64,000 nt of DNA from the NCBI RefSeq assembly GCF_014208035.1, contig NZ_JACHMK010000001.1, positions 1,054,001-1,118,000 of the forward strand. Reading direction: 5' to 3'. Below are positions 45,733 to 51,974 of this stretch, in pieces. Position numbers and translations under genes: made by a program. The notes beneath the pieces are model-generated. The model searched no databases. It worked only from the letters and a program-made list of their open reading frames with translations, and was not told the DNA's origin. How positions within the stretch are numbered: position 1 is the first letter of the stretch; the number at the start of each line of letters is the position of its first letter. The DNA is from Schaalia hyovaginalis. Its GTDB lineage: Bacteria > Actinomycetota > Actinomycetes > Actinomycetales > Actinomycetaceae.

Positions 45733-45927
45733 ATGCTTCGAGCATTCATCAAAGGCGTTTTCATCGGTGCCGTGTGGTGCGCCTGTGTCGCTTTCATGGT
45801 CTGGCTCGTCTCCGGAAGGATTGACATGTTCAATCTCTTCTTCTTCGGGATCGGGCTTCTGCTTTCACATGGAGTCTGGATGATGCTGTATGCGCGCAGT
45901 TCCGAAGGGAATCCGAAAGAAAAGTGA
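45733..45927 (+). CDS. Small two-helix membrane protein, candidate immunity factor
   Basis: 64 aa: two hydrophobic helices (FIKGVFIGAVWCACVAFMVW and LFFFGIGLLLSHGVWMMLYA) and a charged tail. GTGAGGAG lies just before the ATG. It starts 9 nt after the SdpC-like gene, the position of a dedicated immunity protein, though it is smaller than SdpI. Role inferred from context. From 45928 to 46056 I see no gene. Confidence 0.55.
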   Translation: MLRAFIKGVFIGAVWCACVAFMVWLVSGRIDMFNLFFFGIGLLLSHGVWMMLYARSSEGNPKEK

Positions 45928-46056
45928 CATTCTCGTAGGAAGTCGAGACGCGGCTCGGTGTGGACGGCAGCTTCCTCGGAGGCTTGACATCAACCTTTGA
46001 AACAGATGATGGATCTTCGCTGAGAACGAACGACAAGCCGAGGCCGTCGGAGACTC

Positions 46057-46197
46057 GAGTGTTGACGAATGTCAATGCCGAAAGCCGTGTGCGAGGCTCC
46101 TCCATCCATCTAACGTGGGTCCTGTGGAAGCGACGAGGCGTCCACGGGTGGTGAAGGAGAAGACGATGACGACGATCCCGCTGCGCCCCCTCGCGAT
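46057..46197 (+). repeat. 141-bp direct repeat of the exporter promoter and gene start (copy A)
   Basis: 46057-46197 equals 48892-49032 (offset 2,835) with one mismatch (gcgaCgagg here, gcgaTgagg there). It carries the regulated promoter, the leader, the ribosome binding site and the first 10-11 codons of the exporter adaptor gene, here joined to the tail of a secreted peptide gene. Confidence 0.9.
46062..46116 (+). promoter_or_regulatory. Shared regulated promoter, copy 3
   Basis: TTGACGAATGTCAATG starts at 46062 (perfect TTGAC-GAAT-GTCAA inverted repeat); -10 TAACGT at 46111-46116, 49 bp from the start of the element. Drives the chimeric peptide frame and lipoprotein 3. Confidence 0.7.
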
Positions 46198-46366
46198 TGC
46201 TCCTGTTGTCCTCGAACGCCCATCCTCGCCACACTCGAGGGTGAACTCGGGGCATGCGACGATGAATCACTCGACGGTGCAGCGCGCCGGAGTCGCTTCG
46301 AGCACTCGCAACGACTCGGGCGTCGGACGAGTGATCGATGGACCGTGGATCCAGGTCAGGTATTGA
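46166..46366 (+). pseudogene. Chimeric peptide gene: exporter gene start fused to secreted-peptide tail
   Basis: 66 codons. The first ten (MTTIPLRPLA) come from the duplicated start of the 49001 gene; the last ~30 (VQRAGVASSTRNDSGVGRVI then DGPWIQVRY) are homologous to the end of the 43222 peptide. The original signal peptide is missing, so the product should not be secreted by Sec; probably a broken gene, though it is still translated in a position that couples to lipoprotein 3 (TGATG). Confidence 0.65.
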
Positions 46367-46986
46367 TGGCACGGAGACTGATCGGGTTGTCCGCCCTTCT
46401 CCTCACCCTGTCGGCCTGCTCGGCCCAGACGGGGGGAGCGGCGGAGGCCTACAAAGCCGAACTCGATGACCTCGTCGCGCGTTCGGCGGGTATCGAGCCG
46501 GCGGCTTCTATCCTGAAAGATCGTGTGATCACTGAAGCGGAGATCGCAGAGGTTGACAAGGCGTTTATCTCGTGCGTTGAGAATGCAGGGTTTCCTGGTG
46601 CGACCGTTGACGACCTCGCTGGGAATGTCGGAATCCCAATGCCGGCGGATGGAAGCGATTCTTCCGCTGCATTCGCCGACTGCTCGCAGTCGACGCTCTT
46701 CACTGATATCCACAATGTTTTTTGGGCGATGAGGACGAATCCCGAGCATCTCACCCAGGATGAAGCGATCCTCGCCTGCCTCAAGCGCTTCGACGTCATC
46801 GATCCGAATTACACTGTCGAGCAGTTCAGCCGTGAGGAGGACGCATGGATGGAGTCGGCGCCGACGATCGACGGCGTCATTCAAGGCGGCCCGAACGAGG
46901 CGCACACCTACACCGACCGGGCCAAGGGGCTCGAGCTGTTCCGCGAATGCGAAAGCGACCCCTCGATCACTCCGGATGATGAGTGA
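46366..46986 (+). CDS. Four-cysteine lipoprotein 3 of the tandem array
   Basis: 206 aa; lipobox LSAC (MARRLIGLSALLLTLSAC). Same family as lipoprotein 1. Two internal tracts are identical in DNA to lipoprotein 1 (46495-46603 = 43662-43770; 46618-46686 = 43785-43853), while the 14 bp between them and the gene ends differ, so the gene is a mosaic formed by recombination or gene conversion. All four cysteines present (SCVENA, DCSQST, ACLKRF, ECESDP). The ends are richer in GC codons than lipoprotein 1. Confidence 0.75.
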   Translation: MARRLIGLSALLLTLSACSAQTGGAAEAYKAELDDLVARSAGIEPAASILKDRVITEAEIAEVDKAFISCVENAGFPGATVDDLAGNVGIPMPADGSDSSAAFADCSQSTLFTDIHNVFWAMRTNPEHLTQDEAILACLKRFDVIDPNYTVEQFSREEDAWMESAPTIDGVIQGGPNEAHTYTDRAKGLELFRECESDPSITPDDE

Positions 46987-47003
46987 ATGCAAGGTGGCGA
47001 GAA

Positions 47004-47038
47004 TGATGGAGGGACCGTGGATTCAGGTCACCTACTGA
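47004..47038 (+). pseudogene. C-terminal stub of a secreted peptide gene (stub 2)
   Basis: In the frame ending at the TGA 47036-47038 the sequence reads MEGPWIQVTY, identical to the end of the 43222 peptide, and the stop overlaps the ATG of lipoprotein 4 (TGATG). It marks the left end of the large duplication (43502 = 47004). Confidence 0.7.
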
Positions 47039-47655
47039 TGACGTGGCGCCGTCTGAGCCTGTTCGCGCTCGGCCTCGCCCTCGCTGCGTGTTCCGCGCAG
47101 ACGGGCGCGGCCGAGCCGTACAAGCTGGAGTTAGATGATCTGATCGCACGCTCGGAAGGGGTTGAGCCGGCGGCTTCTATCCTGAAAGATCGTGTGATCA
47201 CTGAAGCGGAGATCGCAGAGGTTGACAAGGCGTTTATCTCGTGCGTTGAGAATGCAGGGTTTCCTGGTGCGATCGTCGAAGATCTTGCTGGGAATGTCGG
47301 AATCCCAATGCCGGCGGATGGAAGCGATTCTTCCGCTGCATTCGCCGACTGCTCGGAATCGACATTTTTTAGTGGAATTCACGGCGTCTTCTGGGGGATG
47401 CGGACGAATCCGAAGAATCTGTCGCAGGGGGAGGCGACGCTCGAATGCCTCAAGCGATTCCAACTCATCGATCCGGGACTCACGGCCGACGAGTTCATGC
47501 GTGAAGAGGAGGAATGGATCGCGAGTGCTCCGAGAGTCGATGGAGTCATCCATGGTGATCCCGGCCAAGCGCATTCGTACAGCGATCAGGCGGAGGGTGA
47601 GCGGATGCACACCGAGTGCATGATCGACCCCTCCATCACCCCGAATACCGAATGA
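47038..47655 (+). CDS. Four-cysteine lipoprotein 4, exact copy of lipoprotein 1
   Basis: 205 aa, identical in protein and, as far as I can read, in DNA to 43536-44153. Lipobox LAAC, four cysteines. Two identical expressed copies in 3.5 kb imply a recent tandem duplication; dosage may matter. Preceded by a peptide-gene stub instead of a full peptide gene. Confidence 0.78.
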   Translation: MTWRRLSLFALGLALAACSAQTGAAEPYKLELDDLIARSEGVEPAASILKDRVITEAEIAEVDKAFISCVENAGFPGAIVEDLAGNVGIPMPADGSDSSAAFADCSESTFFSGIHGVFWGMRTNPKNLSQGEATLECLKRFQLIDPGLTADEFMREEEEWIASAPRVDGVIHGDPGQAHSYSDQAEGERMHTECMIDPSITPNTE

Positions 47656-47691
47656 CTCGGCGACGGCCCGTGGGTGAAAGTTCAGTACTGA
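47656..47691 (+). pseudogene. C-terminal stub of a secreted peptide gene (stub 1 copy)
   Basis: Copy of 44154-44189: LGDGPWVKVQY then a stop overlapping the ATG of lipoprotein 5. Confidence 0.6.
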
Positions 47692-48170
47692 TGCGTGGGA
47701 GTGGCGCCTCGCGGGCTGCTTCTCGTGCCTTAGTGCTTCTTGGTATCGCCCTGGTTTCGCTCGCCGGCTGTACGGCTCGCGAGGCGTCCACTCCCGAAGA
47801 GCGGTATCGCCCGGAGTTCGAAGAACTCATCGCGAAGGTCGGTGATGACGAGCCGGCGGCAAGCATCCTTGAGGACTATCGGCTTGACGAAGTTGAGATC
47901 GAGCAATTGCACGACGCATATGTTTCGTGCGTGGCCGATCAGGGATTCCCCGGTCTCTATTTCGATTCGATCACCGGTTCCACTGGATTCTCCAGGGGGA
48001 TCGCAGATGACCGATTCAATGACGCGAGAAAGGCGATGGATGACGGGGAGCAGATCATCGGGAGCCCTGGTGAGGCATTCACGTATCTGGGGGATCGGGA
48101 GGAGGGGATCCGGGTGTTCATGGAATGCTCCTATGACCCGACGAGCGGGGACACCAGTGAGAGCGGGTAA
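47691..48170 (+). CDS. Truncated copy of lipoprotein 2 (64 codons deleted in frame)
   Basis: 159 aa. Identical to lipoprotein 2 except for an in-frame deletion between ...KAMDD and GEQIIGSPG: 192 bp (44543-44734 in the parent), which removes cysteines 2 and 3 of the four. Signal peptide and lipobox LAGC are intact, so a shortened lipoprotein could still be made; likely non-functional if the missing pair is structural. It runs into lipoprotein 6, whose GTG start lies inside its last codons. Confidence 0.65.
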   Translation: MRGSGASRAASRALVLLGIALVSLAGCTAREASTPEERYRPEFEELIAKVGDDEPAASILEDYRLDEVEIEQLHDAYVSCVADQGFPGLYFDSITGSTGFSRGIADDRFNDARKAMDDGEQIIGSPGEAFTYLGDREEGIRVFMECSYDPTSGDTSESG

Positions 48171-48795
48171 AGGCGGGGCCGCGATCGCCGCCGTGACCCC
48201 GCTCCTCCTCACACTCGCAGGCTGCACGTCCAGCAGCCAAACGGGAGCGCTGGAAGGTCCCGGATACTCCGACGCCTTTGCGGACATACGCGAAACGACG
48301 GAATCGGACTTCCTCCGAGAGGTACTCGATGACGACCTCATCACCGAGGCGGAGCTCGCCGAGGCGAGGAAGCGCTTCATCACCTGTGTCAACGAATCGG
48401 GGCGCCTCAGCGCTGCGAGTCTGGACGACGGCGGCTGGGAGTTCTCGGGCCCCGCGATGAATACCGAGGAATACCGCACGATCACTCACGCTTGCGAGGA
48501 AGTCGCCGGAGCGGGAACGCTCACGATGTACGCCCAGATGATGCGCGACAATCCGACGAACATCGATCCCTATTCGCTCATGGCACTGTGCCTGGTGAAG
48601 AAGGGCGCCGTCGACCCGTCGTACTCGGGCGACCAGTACGGGCGCGACCTCGAACGGTACTTCACGCTGCCCGAATCGGAACGCCAAGGAGATCCTGAAA
48701 GGATGATCGCCTTCCACGATGAGGAGGCGGGGGCGGCCGCGTACCGGGAATGCGAGTCGCTGACGGCCGTGCAGATCCAGGCCCTTCCTGGATGA
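48157..48795 (+). CDS. Divergent four-cysteine lipoprotein 6
   Basis: 212 aa from GTG 48157 (ATG 48133 is an in-frame alternative with an RR-containing n-region). Lipobox LAGC (AAVTPLLLTLAGC). GC-rich codon use, unlike lipoproteins 1-5. Distant member of the array family: DDDLITEAELAEARKRFITC, and cysteines in TCVNES, ACEEVA, LCLVKK and ECESLT in the same order. No peptide stub precedes it; the 5' end overlaps the truncated lipoprotein 5. Function unknown. Confidence 0.68.
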   Translation: MRAGKGGAAIAAVTPLLLTLAGCTSSSQTGALEGPGYSDAFADIRETTESDFLREVLDDDLITEAELAEARKRFITCVNESGRLSAASLDDGGWEFSGPAMNTEEYRTITHACEEVAGAGTLTMYAQMMRDNPTNIDPYSLMALCLVKKGAVDPSYSGDQYGRDLERYFTLPESERQGDPERMIAFHDEEAGAAAYRECESLTAVQIQALPG

Positions 48796-48891
48796 CCGCT
48801 CCTGCCTGAGCGAGGACTGGCCGGATGGAGAGGCGACTGGCCGGCATGGGCAGGTGTAAGATGAATTCCGGAGTTCATGATGACCAACGAG

Positions 48892-49032
48892 GAGTGTTGA
48901 CGAATGTCAATGCCGAAAGCCGTGTGCGAGGCTCCTCCATCCATCTAACGTGGGTCCTGTGGAAGCGATGAGGCGTCCACGGGTGGTGAAGGAGAAGACG
49001 ATGACGACGATCCCGCTGCGCCCCCTCGCGAT
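48892..49032 (+). repeat. 141-bp direct repeat (copy B), at the start of the exporter operon
   Basis: Parent or sister copy of 46057-46197; one mismatch. This copy is in its natural context, reading through into the intact adaptor gene at 49001. Confidence 0.9.
48897..48951 (+). promoter_or_regulatory. Shared regulated promoter, copy 4 (exporter operon)
   Basis: TTGACGAATGTCAATG from 48897 and -10 TAACGT at 48946-48951, spacing 49 bp as in the other three copies. Confidence 0.7.
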
Positions 49033-50035
49033 CGGCGCCTTCGCCTGTCTCCTGTGCGCCGCAGGGGGCGGGGCCCTCGGCGCCCTCGTCCTCGCCCCGC
49101 CCGTCCCCGCCTCACTCGACGCCCCTCCCGCACTCGACTCCGCCCCCGTCGAAACCCGCGTCATCGATGATGCGCGGACGATCCCCCTCTCCTTCATCAC
49201 GGGCGAGACGACGAGCATCTCCGCCCCGATCCAAGGGAAAGTCACCGCCCTCGCCGTCAACCTCGCAGGCCCCCTCGAATCCGGGCACGAGATCGCGCGC
49301 ATCGATGGACGCCCCCTCATCGCCCTCGCCACCTCAACCCCCCTGTACCGGCCCCTCACGAACGGACTGAAGGGCGACGACGTCACCGCCCTGCAAGAAG
49401 AACTTGCCCGCCTCGGCTACACCCTCTCCGTCACCGGAACCGTCGACTGGAACACCCAATGGGCGCTCGCCGACCTCCTCGGCATCGAGGACGGCACCGG
49501 CGGCGTACCCGCCGAGATTCCGAGCGAGAGCGTCGTCTGGATCCCGGCCCCCTCGGTCACCGTCGCCTCCCTCGACATCGCCCTCGGACAATCCCTCGAT
49601 CCGGCCGAACCCATGCTCTCCGTCACCGACTCCTCCGAGCGCGGCGTCCTCACCCTCCCCGAAGAGGCGATCGCAGGGGACCGCGTCCTCACCCTGTCCA
49701 CGGGCGCGCTCCCCGTGCCCGCAGACGGCGTCATCACCGACCCCGCGACCCTGAAGGCGATCAAGGACTCCGACCAGTACAGAGCCTTCTCCACGGCCCT
49801 CGGGGACGGCGAAGGCGTCTTCACCGTCCCCTGGTCGCTCGCCACCCCGATCAGCGCACTCGTCGTCCCGCCCTCGTCCCTGTTCGGAATCGTCGGCGCC
49901 GACGCCTGCATCGCCCAGAACGGTGACATCCACAGGGTGCAGATCATCGGCTCGCAGCTCGGACAGTCCTACATCACCTCCGACGATCCCCTCACCGCGG
50001 TCGACCTCCACACCGAGGGGCTCACATGCCGGTGA
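49001..50035 (+). CDS. HlyD-like exporter adaptor with peptidoglycan-binding-like domain
   Basis: 344 aa. One N-terminal membrane helix (LAIGAFACLLCAAGGGALGA), then an extracytoplasmic part with a barrel-sandwich segment (TSISAPIQGKVTALAVNLAG, PLESGHEIARIDGRPLIAL), a putative PG_binding_1 repeat (LKGDDVTALQEELARLGYTL), and a C-terminal beta domain (EPMLSVTDSSERGVLTLPEE). This is the pattern of adaptors encoded with MacB-like ABC exporters in Gram-positive bacteriocin loci. GAAGGAGA precedes ATG 49001. Overlaps the ATPase gene by 10 nt. It presumably links the permease to the cell wall for export or for immunity. Confidence 0.75.
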   Translation: MTTIPLRPLAIGAFACLLCAAGGGALGALVLAPPVPASLDAPPALDSAPVETRVIDDARTIPLSFITGETTSISAPIQGKVTALAVNLAGPLESGHEIARIDGRPLIALATSTPLYRPLTNGLKGDDVTALQEELARLGYTLSVTGTVDWNTQWALADLLGIEDGTGGVPAEIPSESVVWIPAPSVTVASLDIALGQSLDPAEPMLSVTDSSERGVLTLPEEAIAGDRVLTLSTGALPVPADGVITDPATLKAIKDSDQYRAFSTALGDGEGVFTVPWSLATPISALVVPPSSLFGIVGADACIAQNGDIHRVQIIGSQLGQSYITSDDPLTAVDLHTEGLTCR

Positions 50036-50688
50036 GCCTGCGCACCCTCGGCCACCGCTTCGGCGACGGGCCCTGGCTCTTCCGCGGCCTCACGGAGACG
50101 ATCGGAGAAGGAGAAGTGGTCGCCCTCGTCGGCCCCTCCGGCTCGGGCAAGTCGACCCTCCTGTCGATGATCGCCGGATGGGCGGCCCCCGCCGAGGGGA
50201 GCATCGACCTCACCGCGCCAGCGGGGGACGAGGGCGGGACCGGCGCCCGACCCGGCGGAGCGCGGATCGCCTGGGTCTTCCAGAACCCCCACGGCGTACC
50301 CGGCCGGAGCGTCCTCGATCACGTCGCCCTGCCCCTCCTCGCGCGCGGAGCCGCGCCCTCGGACGCGGACGAGCGGGCCCGGCGCCTCCTCGCCGACTTC
50401 CATCTCGACCGCGTCGCAGACCGCCCCTTCAAAACGCTGTCCGGCGGTGAAGCGCAACGCATGCTCCTCGCGCGCGCACTCGCCACCGAAGCGGACGTCC
50501 TCCTCGTCGATGAGCCGACCGCACAGCTCGACCAGCGCACCGCCGCCCACGTCGCGGACACGCTCACCGCCCTTCACGACCGCGGGCTCGTCGTCCTCAT
50601 CGCCACCCACGACCCCCACGTGCGCGACCGCTGCACTCGCGTCATCGACCTCGCCGCCTACACCCCCGAAGACGAGGCCGAGCGATGA
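50026..50688 (+). CDS. ABC transporter ATP-binding protein (MacB/LolD-like)
   Basis: 220-aa ATPase. Walker A VGPSGSGKSTLLSMIAG (about residue 36), Q-loop VFQNPHG, signature LSGGEAQRMLLARALA, Walker B VLLVDEPTAQLD, switch His in IATHDPHV. Belongs to the export/immunity ABC class found beside FtsX-like permeases. Overlaps both neighbours (10 nt and 4 nt), so the three genes form one operon under promoter copy 4. Confidence 0.92.
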   Translation: MPVSLRTLGHRFGDGPWLFRGLTETIGEGEVVALVGPSGSGKSTLLSMIAGWAAPAEGSIDLTAPAGDEGGTGARPGGARIAWVFQNPHGVPGRSVLDHVALPLLARGAAPSDADERARRLLADFHLDRVADRPFKTLSGGEAQRMLLARALATEADVLLVDEPTAQLDQRTAAHVADTLTALHDRGLVVLIATHDPHVRDRCTRVIDLAAYTPEDEAER

Positions 50689-51815
50689 GGCCCCGAAGCG
50701 CCCGAGTGCGCGCCCGGAGCGGGCGACGGGCCCGCATGAGCATCGGGGCGCTCGCGCGCGAAACCTGGCGGGACATGACGAGCGGCACCGCCTGGATCGG
50801 CATATGGACGATCCTCGCCGCCCTCCTCCTCGGCGGAGGGATCAGCCTCGACGTGCAGGTCATCGCCCGAGAAGCCAGGGCCGCAGCGGACTACCAAGCC
50901 TCCCTCGCCTCCGTTCGCGTCGTCGAATCGAACCAGGCGATCGACGGGGCGACATGCCGGGCGCTCGCCGAGCTCGACGGAGTGAAGGGGGCGATCGCGA
51001 TCCGAAAGGCGCCAGAGGCGCTGAGCCCCGCCGCCATACCCTCCGCATCCCTGCAGACCTGGGAGTACACCGGTGGCATCGAGGGCGTCTTCGACATGAC
51101 CTCCCACGACCCGGCGGCTTCCGGCATCATCCTCGCCGAGCAGGTCGCGAGCGCCCTCGGTATCGCCGCCGACGACGAGGCCGCCCTGAAATCCGGAGCG
51201 TCGACACCGGTGAAGGGGGTGTACGCCTGGGATGAGAACGACGGGCGCCGCACCGGCTACGCGTACTCGGCGCTCGTGCCCGTGCCCGCCCGGGGGCGCT
51301 TCGACGCCTGCTGGGTGAGGCTCTGGCCGCTCAACCCCGCCGTCGACTCTCTCATGCGGCTCGCCGTCATCCCCGGCGACGAGCACCAGCAGGTCGACAC
51401 CTACTCGGTGAACGCCTCCCTCGGCGCCGCCTTCGACGGGCCCGGGCGCTACGCCGGGAGGATCACCGCCCCGATCGCGTGGATCCTCTTCGCGCTCGGG
51501 CTCGGCATCGGTGCGCTCTCGGTGCGCAGGCGCCGCCTCGAACTGGCCTCCGACCTGCACGCCGGGGTGTCCAGAACGGACCTCGTCGCCAAGGTGGAAC
51601 TCCATACGGCCGTCATCGCCCTCTTCGCCGCGATCCTGAGCGTCCCCGTCCTGACGGGGATGATCCTCCGCGTTCCCGAGGCTGACCGACCGGCCCTGTG
51701 GGCGCACGCCGGCCTGCTCGGCCTCGTCGGCGCATCAGGCCTGCTCCTGGGCGCCCTCCTCGTCGCTCTGGCGCTCCGGGAGAAGAAGCTCTTCGACTAC
51801 TTCAAGACGCGGTAG
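50685..51815 (+). CDS. ABC transporter permease (FtsX/MacB-like)
   Basis: 376 aa. One N-terminal transmembrane segment (IGIWTILAALLLGGGISLDV), a ~200-residue extracytoplasmic domain, and three C-terminal segments (APIAWILFALGLGIGALSV, TAVIALFAAILSVPVLTGMI, GLVGASGLLLGALLVALALR): the MacB/FtsX topology. The ATG overlaps the ATPase stop; an internal ATG at 50736 (MSIGALARETW) would drop a basic N-terminal stretch and could be the real start. Likely exports, or protects from, the antimicrobial peptides encoded upstream; cargo is not proven. From 51816 to 51974 nothing is seen. Confidence 0.85.
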   Translation: MRPRSARVRARSGRRARMSIGALARETWRDMTSGTAWIGIWTILAALLLGGGISLDVQVIAREARAAADYQASLASVRVVESNQAIDGATCRALAELDGVKGAIAIRKAPEALSPAAIPSASLQTWEYTGGIEGVFDMTSHDPAASGIILAEQVASALGIAADDEAALKSGASTPVKGVYAWDENDGRRTGYAYSALVPVPARGRFDACWVRLWPLNPAVDSLMRLAVIPGDEHQQVDTYSVNASLGAAFDGPGRYAGRITAPIAWILFALGLGIGALSVRRRRLELASDLHAGVSRTDLVAKVELHTAVIALFAAILSVPVLTGMILRVPEADRPALWAHAGLLGLVGASGLLLGALLVALALREKKLFDYFKTR

Positions 51816-51974
51816 CGGAGGACGGGCGATGAAGCGGAAGGCGCGCATTCAAATCGTCGAGCGCCAGGCCGGTTCCGCCCCCCCCGCGACGGGCTCGACG
51901 ATCTTCGGAACGAGGCATGAATTCCGCTCGGCGGAATGCGCAATGGCGTCATGCGATCGCGCGGATACCGCGAT

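Larger units (their letters stand above)
47004..48166 (+). repeat. Large direct repeat of 43502-44856 with a 192-bp in-frame deletion
   Basis: 47004-48044 matches 43502-44542 (offset 3,502) and 48045-48166 matches 44735-44856 (offset 3,310). I found no base differences outside the deletion, so the duplication is very recent. It covers the stub, lipoprotein 1, the second stub and lipoprotein 2. Confidence 0.88.
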
